From: Brevundimonas sp. MF30-B
GTDB lineage: Bacteria > Pseudomonadota > Alphaproteobacteria > Caulobacterales > Caulobacteraceae
NCBI RefSeq assembly: GCF_004683885.1
Contig: NZ_CP038440.1
Location: 2,080,001 to 2,144,000, forward strand
DNA length: 64,000 nt
Direction of reading: 5' to 3'
Part shown: positions 45,358-57,135 of the stretch, in pieces
Numbering within the stretch: position 1 is the first letter of the stretch
Layout: the number at the start of each line of letters is the position of its first letter
Translations under genes and position numbers: made by a program
Notes under the pieces: model-generated
Told to the model about the DNA's origin: nothing
The model's input: the letters and a program-made list of their open reading frames with translations, nothing else
Databases searched by the model: none

Positions 45358-46653
45358 TTACCACCGACGCTCGAAGCGCCGCCTGAGAAGTATGGCCGCC
45401 GCGTTCATCACCACCATGAAGGCCAGCAGCACGATGATGGCCGCCGCGGTCCGTTCGTGGAACGCCCGCTCCGAGGCGTTCTCCCAGATGTAGACCAGCG
45501 ACGGCAGGGCGCCGGCTGGCTCGACGATCGAGGTCGGCAGGCCGGGGGTGAAGCTGACCATGCCGATCAGCAGCAGCGGCGCGGTCTCGCCCAGGGCGTG
45601 GGCCATGGAGATGATCGAGCCCGTCATGACGCCTGGCATTGCCAGAGGCAGGACGTGCTGAAACACGGTCTGGGTGCGACTGGCGCCCATGGCCAGGGCC
45701 GCCTCGCGGATCGACGGCGGCACCGCCTTAAGCGACGAACGGGTGGCGATGATCAACGTCGGCAGGGCCATCAGCGCCAGCACCAGGCCCCCGACCAACG
45801 GGCTGGCGCGCGGCAGGTGCATGAAGTTGATGAACACCGCCAGGCCCAGCAGGCCGTAGACGATCGACGGCACGGCGGCGAGGTTGTTGATGTTGACCTC
45901 GATGAAGGCTGTGATCCGGTTGCGCGGCGAAAACTCCTCGAGCCAGATCGCCGCTCCGACGCCCAGCGGAATGGCGATCAGGGCCGTCACCAGCAGCATC
46001 AGCGCCGAGCCGATCACCGCGCCCAGCACGCCGGCCAGCTCGGGCTCGGTCGAATCGCCGTTGGTGAACAAGGCCGTGGCGAAGTGGCGCTGAACCACGC
46101 CCTCTTCCTTCATACGATCCAGCCAGTCCATTTGCTGGTCGCTGAGACGGCGTTGGGCCTCGGGCGTCGACCGCTTGATCTCGCCCTTGAAATACAGGTC
46201 CGCGTCGTCCGACAGCGGCGCCGAGATCGGCGTTGAACGGCCCAGCAGCTCCGGGCTGCGCGACACGCGCTCGGCCGCCGCGAACTTCAGCTCCGAGGAA
46301 TAGAGCGAACGCAGCGCCGCCGCGTTCGACCCGTCCGGATCGGCTACGCCCCAGCGCGCCAGCTGCTGCTCGGCGACCAGCAGTTCGAAGTTGGTCCCCG
46401 CGGGATAGGCCCGGTCGATGCGGGTCGTGTCCATGTAGACGGGCACGGTGACGCTGTGGGCGGTGAAGGCCGAATAGCCCTGCAGTCCGATGCGGCCCAG
46501 CAGGATCACCAGGAAGGCGATGGCGAAGGCGATCGCCAGACGGCCATACAGCTTGAAGCGGCCCTCGCGGGCGTGGCGGCGCTTCAGACCGGCTTCCAGC
46601 CGGCCCAGCCGTTCCGCCTGAGCGGCGGGCGTGGGGACGGAGGCGTCAGTCAT
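45358..46653 (-). CDS. pstA: Phosphate ABC transporter permease PstA
   Basis: Inner-membrane permease, 431 aa. A polar N-terminal region and one early helix are followed by a large periplasmic stretch (residues 65-190), then the core permease domain with six helices and the EAA-type loop [27 protein letters not shown] near residue 335. PstA is usually around 280-300 aa; the longer form with an extracytoplasmic insert is found in Caulobacter-type organisms. The start overlaps pstC by eight bases, so translation is coupled. Confidence 0.94.
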   Translation of the reverse strand: MTDASVPTPAAQAERLGRLEAGLKRRHAREGRFKLYGRLAIAFAIAFLVILLGRIGLQGYSAFTAHSVTVPVYMDTTRIDRAYPAGTNFELLVAEQQLARWGVADPDGSNAAALRSLYSSELKFAAAERVSRSPELLGRSTPISAPLSDDADLYFKGEIKRSTPEAQRRLSDQQMDWLDRMKEEGVVQRHFATALFTNGDSTEPELAGVLGAVIGSALMLLVTALIAIPLGVGAAIWLEEFSPRNRITAFIEVNINNLAAVPSIVYGLLGLAVFINFMHLPRASPLVGGLVLALMALPTLIIATRSSLKAVPPSIREAALAMGASRTQTVFQHVLPLAMPGVMTGSIISMAHALGETAPLLLIGMVSFTPGLPTSIVEPAGALPSLVYIWENASERAFHERTAAAIIVLLAFMVVMNAAAILLRRRFERRW

Positions 46654-48076
46654 ACTGTTCGCGGTACCTTTGCACGATGCGCTGGGCGATCAGGTTCAGC
46701 CCCAGGGTGGCGACGAACAGCGTCAGGCCCAGGCCGAAGGCGGCCAGCGTCTTGGGACTGTTGAACTCCTGGTCGCCGGTCAGCAGCGTGACGATCTGCA
46801 CCGTGACCGTGGTCACCGTGTCCAGCGGATTGAAGGTCAGGCGGGCGGCCAGGCCGGCGGCCATGGTCACGATCATCGTCTCGCCGATGGCCCGCGACAC
46901 GGCCAGCAGCAGGGCGCCGGAAATGCCGGGGAGCGCAGCGGGCAGCAGCACGCGCTTGACCGTCTCCGACTGAGTAGCGCCCATGGCGTATGAGCCGTCG
47001 CGCAGGCTCTGCGGCACGGCGTTAAGGATGTCATCGGACAGGGAGCTGACGAAGGGGATCAGCATGATGCCCATGACCGCCCCGGCCACCAGCGCCATCT
47101 GGTTCTGGACCAGCATCAGATACTGCCCCAGCCCATCCAGCGGACCTCCGGCCAGCTGAGCGCCGATGCCGTTGAAGAAGGCTCGGAAGGCCGGCCCCAC
47201 CGTCAGGGCGGCGAAGAAGCCGTAGACCACGGTCGGCACCCCAGCGAGCACCTCGAGCACCGGCTTGACCACCGCGCGCGTCACCGGCCCGGCGTACTCC
47301 GACAGATAGATGGCCGAGAACAGGCCGATCGGCGCGGCCACCGTCATGGCGATCAGCATAATCAACAGGGTGCCGGCGAACAGCGGCACGGCTCCGAAGG
47401 CGCCCGAGGACCCGACTTGATCCGCTCGGATCGCGGTCTGCGGGCTCCATTGCGTGCCGAACAGGAAGTCGGTGGGCGGGACCGACTGGAAGAAGCGCAA
47501 GGAATCCCAGGCCAGGGCGCCGATGATGCCTAGGGTGGTCAGAATGGCGACGACGGAACAGGCGAACAGCAGGCCGCCAATCCAGCCCTCAACCCGATTG
47601 CGGGCACGCATGGACGCCTTGATCTGGCTGAGCGCGAACAGGGCACCCAGCAGGGCGGCGAGGATGACGGCCGCCGCGCCGCCCCAGGTCAGGGTCGATT
47701 CGATGCGGTGCGCACGGCGTCCCTCCGCCGGCAGCAGTTCGGCGTAGGGCTGCTCCCAAAGCTGCTGGGCTTCCAGGCCCTGCCCCACCCTGTGAGCGTC
47801 GCCCAGGAAGGCTTGGCGGCGGAAGGGCTCCAACGTCTGAACCGCCTCGGGCGCCCCTTCCAGCATCAGCTTCTGCGTGACGGGCCCAGCGGCGACCGCG
47901 CCCAGAACCAGCATGACGATAGCAGGCGCTGCGGACCAGATCAGGGCGTATGCGGCATGCTGGTTCGGGCGCGAGTGGGCTTTGCCGCCCTCAGCGCGGC
48001 GCGCCGCCAGGGCTCGCCCGGCCGCAAAAGCGCCAGCACACAACACGACCAGCAGGGCGAGTACAAGCCACAGCAT
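46646..48076 (-). CDS. pstC: Phosphate ABC transporter permease PstC
   Basis: Second permease of the Pst system, 476 aa. Two N-terminal membrane segments and an extended region precede the permease core, which has LFSAIYLSEYAGPVTRAVVKPVLEVLAGVPTVVYG and the EAA-type loop GSYAMGATQSETVKRVLLPAALPGI near residue 375. Start ATG 48076 is chosen because the N-terminal hydrophobic segment MLWLVLALLVVL follows directly. It is the first gene of the phosphate uptake operon; the Pho box lies 106 bases upstream. PstS, the binding protein, is not in this window. Confidence 0.94.
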   Translation of the reverse strand: MLWLVLALLVVLCAGAFAAGRALAARRAEGGKAHSRPNQHAAYALIWSAAPAIVMLVLGAVAAGPVTQKLMLEGAPEAVQTLEPFRRQAFLGDAHRVGQGLEAQQLWEQPYAELLPAEGRRAHRIESTLTWGGAAAVILAALLGALFALSQIKASMRARNRVEGWIGGLLFACSVVAILTTLGIIGALAWDSLRFFQSVPPTDFLFGTQWSPQTAIRADQVGSSGAFGAVPLFAGTLLIMLIAMTVAAPIGLFSAIYLSEYAGPVTRAVVKPVLEVLAGVPTVVYGFFAALTVGPAFRAFFNGIGAQLAGGPLDGLGQYLMLVQNQMALVAGAVMGIMLIPFVSSLSDDILNAVPQSLRDGSYAMGATQSETVKRVLLPAALPGISGALLLAVSRAIGETMIVTMAAGLAARLTFNPLDTVTTVTVQIVTLLTGDQEFNSPKTLAAFGLGLTLFVATLGLNLIAQRIVQRYREQYD

Positions 48077-48181
48077 GTGAGAAGCAGGACACCGAATCTG
48101 TGGCGCAGCCGCGCCGGACAACCGGTCCAAGGCCGGCGGGCGGAAACTGCCCGCGATGCATCATCTGATTACGACGGGTTC

Positions 48182-48199
48182 GTGACAGTTCAGTTACAG
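48182..48199 (-). promoter_or_regulatory. Pho box for the pst operon
   Basis: On the minus strand CTGTAAC-TGAA-CTGTCAC matches the 7-4-7 direct-repeat PhoB site (CTGTMAY). It overlaps the phoR stop codon (48194-48196) and lies 106 bases before the pstC start. Ten bases past the box, TAATCA (48171-48166) could serve as the -10 element. Activation by PhoB is inferred from the match and position. Confidence 0.85.
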
Positions 48200-49588
48200 C
48201 GTAGGTTCTGACACTGCCGGAGGGCGCGACATCGGGAACCAGGCGGTGAAAGCCGCCCCCTCCCCCTTGACGCTTTCCACCATCAAGCCTCCGCCGTGAC
48301 GATTGACGATGTGCTTGACGATGGCCAGCCCCAGGCCGGTGCCTGAACGCTCTCCGCTCTTCTGTCCCTCGACGCGATAGAACCGCTCGGTGAGCCGCGG
48401 CAGATGTTCGCGCGCCATACCCGGTCCGAAGTCGCGCACGGTCACGGCGGCGTAGCGCTGAAAAGGCTCGTGATCCGGAGCCACAAGCGACAGCCGCGCC
48501 GCGCCGGCCCAGTTGGCGGCGGCGGCAGCGTCGCCGTCCAAGCCCGAACGCAGAGTGATCTCCACCTCGCCCCCGCTTGGCGAATATTTCACGGCGTTGT
48601 CGACGAGGTTCTGAATGACCTGCACGATCTCGTCGCGCTCGCCGACGATGTCAGGGTCCGCGGGATCGCGATGAAGTCGGATGCTGACATCGCGCTCGCG
48701 AAGCAGCACGCTGACGGCATCGACCACGTCGCCCGCAGCACGCTCCAGGCGAACCCGACCCGACGGCGGAATGTGCTCGTTCAACTCAATGCGGCTCAGC
48801 GACAACAGATCGGCCACCAGCCGGCCCATGCGCTCCGCCTGCACGGCCATGATGTCCAGGAAGCGGTCGCGCGCGACCGCATCATCCTTGGCGTGCCCCT
48901 TGAGGGTCTCGATGAAGCCGGACAACGAGGCGAGCGGCGTGCGAAGTTCATGGCTGGCGTTGGCCAGGAAATCGACGCGCATCAACTCCATGCGCCGCGC
49001 ATCGGTTTCATCGCGCAGCACCAGCAGCGCCAAGCGGATGTCGTCGGCCGCGCCGAGCGGGCCGGTCGAGGCGCGCCAGCGCCGGTCCTTGGCGCCGCCG
49101 GGTGCATAGTCGACCTTCTGGGAGATTTCGCCGAACAGCGCCTCGTCGATGGCTTCGAGCATGCCCGGGTCTCGGAGCGCCGACACCAGCAGTGCGCCAG
49201 AGGCTGGGATTCTGAACAGGCTGCGCGCAGCTCGATTGGCCAGCACGATGCGACGCCCGGCCAGATCGTCCGCCTCGTCCCCAGAAACGATCAGCATGGG
49301 CTCGTCCACGGCTTCGAACACGCTCTCGAGCAGCCCTGCGGGCGCACCGACGACCGCGACCGCGCGGTCGGGCTCCTCAGCGACGGCCTGGATGGTGCCG
49401 GATCGGTTCAGCAGCCAGGCGGACAGCGCGACCAGAACCGCGCCTGGCAAAAGCCAGACAGCCGCCGCCGGCTGTGCCGCCGCGGCGAACACCATGACGC
49501 CGACCGCGACGCCCGCCGTCGCGCCAGCGGTCCATAGGCGGGATGAATCCTTAGGCGTGACCGGCGATGAGGTGACGTCAAATGGCAT
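48194..49588 (-). CDS. phoR: Phosphate regulon sensor histidine kinase PhoR
   Basis: Membrane kinase that phosphorylates PhoB when phosphate is low, 464 aa. Two hydrophobic helices lie at residues 15-60, followed by a PAS-like region (LESVFEAVDEPMLIVSG), HisKA with FLANASHELRTPLASLSGFI near residue 220, and the ATPase domain with VQNLVDNAVKY, DFGPGM and SGTGLGLAIVKHI. Start ATG 49588 is chosen because it directly precedes the first helix; the frame is open further upstream but lacks a good site. It is upstream of, and in line with, the pst genes. Confidence 0.94.
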   Translation of the reverse strand: MPFDVTSSPVTPKDSSRLWTAGATAGVAVGVMVFAAAAQPAAAVWLLPGAVLVALSAWLLNRSGTIQAVAEEPDRAVAVVGAPAGLLESVFEAVDEPMLIVSGDEADDLAGRRIVLANRAARSLFRIPASGALLVSALRDPGMLEAIDEALFGEISQKVDYAPGGAKDRRWRASTGPLGAADDIRLALLVLRDETDARRMELMRVDFLANASHELRTPLASLSGFIETLKGHAKDDAVARDRFLDIMAVQAERMGRLVADLLSLSRIELNEHIPPSGRVRLERAAGDVVDAVSVLLRERDVSIRLHRDPADPDIVGERDEIVQVIQNLVDNAVKYSPSGGEVEITLRSGLDGDAAAAANWAGAARLSLVAPDHEPFQRYAAVTVRDFGPGMAREHLPRLTERFYRVEGQKSGERSGTGLGLAIVKHIVNRHGGGLMVESVKGEGAAFTAWFPMSRPPAVSEPTL

Positions 49589-49768
49589 CAGGCGGTCCGC
49601 GTGACGGCAAGGCGGGTTCGAACCGACCTCGACATTGGGCTTCAGAGCAATCAGGCCGGCGCAGCCGCCGTTCTGCATGCGCTGTGTGACATTTGACGCG
49701 TGTCTTCGCTGCACGCCACGGTTTTTTCACTTCTCTCCGTCACGCTACGCCTTGATCGGGGAATTCGC

Positions 49769-52020
<2,252 letters not shown>

Positions 52021-52045
<25 letters not shown>

Positions 52046-53298
52046 TCGGGAGTTGCGAGAAGGGCGCGGATCGCGACCTCAAGAGTCACATCGCGGCCGC
52101 GGGCCATGTCCTCGTAGCTCGGCGTAACCTGGATGTCGGGCGACACGCCGGCCTTCTCCAGGACCGCGCCTGACCCCGTGCGAAACTCGCTGACGCCTAC
52201 GCGCAACTGGCCTCCATCCGGCAGTTGGTACGCCACGGATCCCACCACGGCGCCCGCCGACGTCTGGCCCACGACGGGTCCTCGACCGTACTCCTGAAAG
52301 GCCGCGGCGAAGGCCTCTGCGGCGCTGCTGGATCGGCCGGACTGGAGCACGGCGGCGCGGCCGGTCCATGGCGCTCCCGACACACGGGTCCGACGCGCGA
52401 CGCGAGGCACCGGTCCCAGATTATAGTGAGCGAACCGCACCGGCCGTTGAAAGAATGCGCCGAGGACGGCGGCCGTGGCATCGATCCGCCCGCCCCCATT
52501 GCCCCTCAGATCGACGATCACCGCGACGGGCGGATCCCGCGCCGCGTCGGCCAGCTGCGCCAGCATCCACTGCTGCGCCGCTCTGTCGAAAAGGTTGAAC
52601 CGAAGCACCAGCACTCCGTCGTCTCGACGCTCGGCCGCGCCGACCTCGCGGCGCAGCGGCTGAGCCTCCATCTCGACGAGATGCTCCTCTCCATCCGCGT
52701 CGGCGAAGGTGAAGCGTCGCAAAGCCCCCGCGTAATTCACCGATGGATCATAGGCAGCCCCGTCGACGGCTGCGATCCGCCACCCTCGCCTGACCCCCGC
52801 TTCGGCCGCGGGGCCGTCTTGCCGCACGTCCGTCACGAGGGCGCGTCGCTCACCCGAGCCGGGCTCCAGCGCGTGCGTCAGGGTCATTCCGAAAACACGG
52901 GTCTCGCTCAACCGCGTCTGGGCGTGACTGCGATTAAGGGTCGGGGGCATAGCCAGGGTGTGTCTGTCGTCCAGCAGGCCCAGCACGCCGTTCAACACGC
53001 GATAGAAGCCGGCCTCATCTGGCTCGGATACGGCGGCCTCACGCCGAGCGGCGGCTTCGGCGCGAAAGTCGACGCCATTGAACTCGCGATCGTAGAAGGC
53101 CCGCGTCACCAGGCCGACCGAGGCGTCGTAAACCCGGGCGTTCATGGCCGCTCGCTGGGGCGAGCCATCCTCCAGGGCGACGACTTCGGGCAGCCGGTCG
53201 TCGTTGACCGGATGCAGGGTCTGGCAGGCGGCCAGGCCGCCGAACAGAACGGCGACACAGGCGCGCCGAAAACGATCGACGGCGCTGGCGGCGGTCAA
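52021..53298 (-). CDS. S41-family peptidase lipoprotein (tricorn/IRBP-like)
   Basis: A 425-aa lipoprotein with lipobox LAAC near residue 25. The family's N-terminal helical region (NARVYDASVGLVTRAFYDREFNGVDFRA) precedes a PDZ-like segment (AEAGVRRGWRIAAVDGAAYD) and the S41 catalytic part: DLRGNGGG near 270 and serine in SGRSSSAAEAF near 318. The lysine that pairs with the serine in CtpA-type members is not seen in the expected VGQTSAGA position, which matches the S41B branch rather than S41A. It lies 17 bases from a paralogue in the same direction. Convergent with the MHYT kinase, overlapping 25 bases. Substrate unknown. Confidence 0.88.
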
Positions 53299-53315
53299 AC
53301 GGGCTCCGGCGCGGG

Positions 53316-54575
53316 TCAGAAGGCGCGCTCTGCTATCGTCGCTGCGCGCATCGTTTCCAGGGCCCCCACCGCCGCTTCCAGAACGGCGTCTGGCCCTTGG
53401 CGTCTGTCCGGCCAGCTTAGATTGATTTCGATGTCAGGCACGACCCCGCGCTTCTCAAGCCGGACCCCGCCGGTGGTGACGAAGTCGGCCCGGCTCAGGG
53501 TCAGACGGCCGCCGTCGGGCAGGGGCGTGTCTTGCGAGATGAGCACAGCACCTGCTGTGCGCGAGCCGATCACCAGCGCGCGCCCCGCTTCCTGCAATGC
53601 CGCCGGCGTGAGTTCGGCCGCGCTCCTGCTAGTGTCGTCGACCAGCACGGCCACCTGGTGCTGAGCAGTCTCGGTTCGGTCTCCACAGCCCCCCACGGTG
53701 CGCAGCACCACCGCCCGTCCGCTGCGCCCCGTTCGGACGGCCCATTCGTGATGGCGGGGAAGGAAGCAGGACAGGACGGCGTCGGCTTCCATCAGCAGTC
53801 CGCCAGGATTGCCGCGCAGGTCCAAGATCACATCCGCCCCGGGCGGGGTCAGGGCCAACTCCTTGCCCATCCATTCGCCCAATCCGGCCTCGAACGCTGC
53901 GATGCGGAACACGACCGTCCCCGGCCGCGAGCGGTCGGCGACATAGAGCGGCGGCGCGGCCATGGTGCGCGGCGTCAGTTCGACGTGATGAGGCTGTCCG
54001 AATTCATCGCTCAGGTCGAGGCGGACGGTGCGGCCCTCTTCGATCCGCACGTCGGCGCCCCAGGGCCGACCGTCGACCGCATTCAAACGCCAGCCCAATT
54101 TGACGCCGGCCGCCTCGGCGGGCGATCCCGGTCGAACCCGCTCGATCCGGTAGATGGTTCTGCCGTCTTCGTGATCGCGCCCAATGGTGACGCCCATCAC
54201 GGCCCGCGACGCGAACCGATCAGCACGCGCCACGCCGGCAGGCGGCAGAACGCCAGCGTGGTCGTCGTCCAGTTGGTCCAGCATGTCGCCTATGACCTCA
54301 TAAAGGCGGCGATCATCAGGGGCGGCGAGGGCCAGCGGGCGATACGTCGTTCGCGCCGCGCGCCAATCCACGCCGTGAAGCCCTGGATCGTAGTAACTGC
54401 GCCGAACCTCATTCCAGACCCGGTCAAAAACGCGCTGGTTCATTCGCGCACGTTCGGCGGTCAGTGCGGCCGCGGCCGTCTCGAGGGTTTGCGCCGGCGC
54501 GGCTGGTCCTATGCCGGCGAACACCAGCGCGGCCAAGACCGGGATCAGCGGCCGAAATGAGATCCAAGTGCGCAT
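53316..54575 (-). CDS. S41-family peptidase (paralogue of the neighbouring gene)
   Basis: A 419-aa protein with a signal peptide ending near PAAPAQT and the same layout as its neighbour: helical region ([32 protein letters not shown]), PDZ-like segment ([17 protein letters not shown]), DLRGNPGG near residue 250 and serine in [10 protein letters not shown] near 320. It lacks a lipobox. The two genes, 17 bases apart, form a tandem pair from duplication. Secreted or periplasmic proteolysis is likely; no partner is visible. Its start is 64 bases from the proB start, with promoters shared between them. Confidence 0.88.
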   Translation of the reverse strand: MRTWISFRPLIPVLAALVFAGIGPAAPAQTLETAAAALTAERARMNQRVFDRVWNEVRRSYYDPGLHGVDWRAARTTYRPLALAAPDDRRLYEVIGDMLDQLDDDHAGVLPPAGVARADRFASRAVMGVTIGRDHEDGRTIYRIERVRPGSPAEAAGVKLGWRLNAVDGRPWGADVRIEEGRTVRLDLSDEFGQPHHVELTPRTMAAPPLYVADRSRPGTVVFRIAAFEAGLGEWMGKELALTPPGADVILDLRGNPGGLLMEADAVLSCFLPRHHEWAVRTGRSGRAVVLRTVGGCGDRTETAQHQVAVLVDDTSRSAAELTPAALQEAGRALVIGSRTAGAVLISQDTPLPDGGRLTLSRADFVTTGGVRLEKRGVVPDIEINLSWPDRRQGPDAVLEAAVGALETMRAATIAERAF

Positions 54576-54639
54576 GACGGCATTAGAGGCCGCCGCGCCC
54601 CGTCTTCAAATCACGAATGCGCGGCCTTATGGGTCAATC

Positions 54640-55791
54640 ATGTCAGAGCCCCGCCCCTCCTCCGACTGGCCCGACGCCTCCGCAGCGCTCGCACAGGCGC
54701 GGCGCGTGGTCGTCAAGATCGGCTCGGCGCTGCTGGTTCCGCAGGAGGGCGCCGGGGTCGCAGCCCCTTGGTTGAGGTCGCTGGCGGACGATATCGCTGC
54801 GCTCCGCGAAGAGCAGCGTCAGGTGATCGTCGTCTCGTCGGGGGCTGTGGCGCTGGGCCGCCGTCGTCTTGGTCTGCAATCCGGGGGCCTAGCCGACAAA
54901 CAGGCCGCCGCCGCCGTGGGCCAGAGCCTGCTGATGCACGCCTGGGAGGAGGCCCTGAAGCCGCACGACTTGATCGCGGCCCAGGTGCTGCTGACCCGAG
55001 ACGACACCGAGCGGCGCCCTCGCTGGCTGAACGCCCGCGCCACCATGGAGGCCCTGCTGGCGAACGGCGTCGTGCCGGTGGTCAACGAAAACGACACTGT
55101 GGCGACAGAAGAGATTCGCTACGGCGACAATGACCGTCTGGCCGCGCGAGCCGCGCAGTTGACGCGAGCCGACCTTCTGGTGCTCCTCTCCGACGTGGAC
55201 GGCCTGTACAGCGCGGATCCACGCCGCCATCCAGCAGCCGCGCATCGTCCCCTGGTCGAAGCCCTGACGCCCGAGATCATTGCATCGGCGGGCGGGGCGA
55301 ACTCGGCGGCCGGCGTCGGCACGGGCGGCATGGCGACCAAGCTGATGGCGGCGCAGATCGCTCGTTCGGCGGGTTGCGCCACCGTCATAGCGTCGGGCGC
55401 TGTTCTGCGACCTTTAACGGCCGTACGAGAGGGCGCGCGCGCCACCCTGATCACGGCGCCGGATGGCCCTATGGCGGCGTGGAAGCAATGGATCGCCGGC
55501 ACCTTGGCGCCCGCTGGGACCCTGAAGCTGGACGCCGGCGCCGCGCGGGCGCTGGCGGGAGGCAAAAGCCTGCTGCCCATCGGCGTGACCGATGTCACAG
55601 GCTCTTTCGAGAAGGGCGATTGCGTACGCCTGGTCGGACCTGACGGCGGGCTGGGCGTCGGCCTGACAGCCTACGACGCCGCCGCGGCGGTTCTGCTCGC
55701 TGGACGACGCAGCGAAGACATCGAGGCGGTGCTCGGCTATCGCGGGCCGACAGCTCTCGTGCACCGAGACGACATGGTGCTGGACGGATGA
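54640..55791 (+). CDS. proB: Glutamate 5-kinase
   Basis: First step of proline synthesis from glutamate, 383 aa. It begins [10 protein letters not shown] and shows [14 protein letters not shown] near residue 22, [40 protein letters not shown] and [17 protein letters not shown], with a C-terminal PUA domain ([19 protein letters not shown]). All match ProB. The ATG is at 54640; no strong ribosome site is present. It is followed by proA with a four-base ATGA overlap. Confidence 0.96.
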   Translation: MSEPRPSSDWPDASAALAQARRVVVKIGSALLVPQEGAGVAAPWLRSLADDIAALREEQRQVIVVSSGAVALGRRRLGLQSGGLADKQAAAAVGQSLLMHAWEEALKPHDLIAAQVLLTRDDTERRPRWLNARATMEALLANGVVPVVNENDTVATEEIRYGDNDRLAARAAQLTRADLLVLLSDVDGLYSADPRRHPAAAHRPLVEALTPEIIASAGGANSAAGVGTGGMATKLMAAQIARSAGCATVIASGAVLRPLTAVREGARATLITAPDGPMAAWKQWIAGTLAPAGTLKLDAGAARALAGGKSLLPIGVTDVTGSFEKGDCVRLVGPDGGLGVGLTAYDAAAAVLLAGRRSEDIEAVLGYRGPTALVHRDDMVLDG

Positions 55792-57050
55792 CGACCTTGG
55801 AACATAGCCTGCTGGACATGGGCCGCCGGGCGCGCGCGGCGTCCCGCGCCCTGGCGGAGGCGCCCGCCCCCGCGCGAGACGCCGCCCTTGCCGCGCTGGC
55901 GTCGGCATTTCACGCGTCGGCTGTCGACATCCTGGAGGCGAACGCTCGAGACGTCGCCGCCGCGCGAGATGCAGGCATGACTGAAGCTCTGATCGACCGC
56001 CTCACTCTGACCCCGGCTAGGGTAGAAGCTATGGCGGACGCCGTCGCCTCAATCGCCTCCCAGCCCGATCCGCTCGGGGCCGAGATAGCGCGCTGGACCC
56101 CCGCCAACGGTCTGGACATAGCGCGCGTGCGCGTGCCGATTGGCGTGCTGGGCGTAATCTACGAAAGCCGCCCTAACGTCACCGCAGACGCCGCCGCCCT
56201 GTGCATTCGCTCCGGCAACGCGGCGATCCTGCGCTGCGGCTCGGACTGCCTGAGTTCGTCACAGGCCATCGCCGCAGTGGTCGCTTCTGCGCTGGAGGGA
56301 GCCGGCTTGCCGGCCGACGCGGTTCAGCTGATCCACACTCCTGACCGCGACGCCGTCGGCTGGCTGCTGTCGGGGCTGGAGGGGACCATCGACCTGCTGA
56401 TCCCGCGCGGCGGAACAAGTCTGGTCGCCCGCGTCCAGGCCGAGGCTCGCGCCCCGGTGTTGGGGCACCTCGAGGGCCTGTGCCACACCTATCTGCACGC
56501 CTCGGCCGATCTGGAGACGGCGCGCCGCATCGTGCTGAACGCCAAGATGCGCCGCGTCTCGGTGTGCGGCGCGACCGAGACATTGCTGGTGGACGCCGAG
56601 GCCGCCGAACGCCTGTTGCCGCCCGTTGCGGCCGACCTGATCGCCGCCGGCTGCGAACTGCGCGGCGACGCGGCCGCCCGCACGCTGGTCCCGGACATGA
56701 CGCAAGCCGTCGAGGCCGACTGGACGACCGAATATCTCGCGCCGATTCTGGCCGTCCGGGTGGTCGATGGGCTGGACGGCGCGGTGGACCACATCCGCCG
56801 CTACGGCTCGGGCCACACCGAGGCCATCGTGGCGACCGACCCGGAGGCCGCACAGGCCTTCGCCGCGCGGGTGGACAGCGCCATTGTCCTGATCAACGCC
56901 TCGACCCAGTTCGCCGACGGCGGCGAGTTCGGCTTCGGCGGCGAGATCGGCATCTCCACCGCCCGCCTGCACGCCCGCGGCCCGGTGGGCGCCGAACAGC
57001 TGACGACCTACAAGTACGTCGTGCGTGGCGAGGGTCAGGTCAGACCCTGA
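55788..57050 (+). CDS. proA: Gamma-glutamyl phosphate reductase
   Basis: Second step of proline synthesis, reducing glutamyl phosphate with NADPH. The 420-aa aldehyde-dehydrogenase-fold protein contains [38 protein letters not shown], the catalytic cysteine region [11 protein letters not shown] near residue 265 and [25 protein letters not shown]. Length is normal. It overlaps proB by four bases. A strong hairpin follows 54 bases after the stop, belonging to the opposite gene. Confidence 0.96.
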   Translation: MTTLEHSLLDMGRRARAASRALAEAPAPARDAALAALASAFHASAVDILEANARDVAAARDAGMTEALIDRLTLTPARVEAMADAVASIASQPDPLGAEIARWTPANGLDIARVRVPIGVLGVIYESRPNVTADAAALCIRSGNAAILRCGSDCLSSSQAIAAVVASALEGAGLPADAVQLIHTPDRDAVGWLLSGLEGTIDLLIPRGGTSLVARVQAEARAPVLGHLEGLCHTYLHASADLETARRIVLNAKMRRVSVCGATETLLVDAEAAERLLPPVAADLIAAGCELRGDAAARTLVPDMTQAVEADWTTEYLAPILAVRVVDGLDGAVDHIRRYGSGHTEAIVATDPEAAQAFAARVDSAIVLINASTQFADGGEFGFGGEIGISTARLHARGPVGAEQLTTYKYVVRGEGQVRP

Positions 57051-57093
57051 CCCTCATCCAACCGGCCCCAACCAGCCCGAAGGTCATTAGGCC

Positions 57094-57135
57094 AAAAACG
57101 CAGGCTTACGCTCTGCCTTCCGGCAGAGCGTAAGC
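57094..57135 (-). terminator. Terminator formed by the last codons of the glucose dehydrogenase gene
   Basis: The 14-base arms GCTTACGCTCTGCC (57104-57117) and GGCAGAGCGTAAGC (57122-57135) pair perfectly around a four-base loop. Reading the minus strand, five bases after the stem comes TTTTT (57098-57094). The stem includes the gcd stop codon and its final seven codons. On the plus strand no T-tract follows, so it mainly serves gcd. Confidence 0.7.

Noticed and set aside
49605-49640. tRNA T-arm-like sequence GGTTCGAACC near the phoR start
   Set aside because: The T-stem does not pair on the plus strand, only four of five pairs form on the minus strand, and no acceptor, D-arm or anticodon stem can be placed around it. 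It is a short chance palindrome.
49589-49714. Longer phoR starting at 49714
   Set aside because: The extra 42 residues are polar, cysteine/asparagine-rich, lack a ribosome site and would overlap the promoter region of the divergent kinase; the start just before the first membrane helix fits better.
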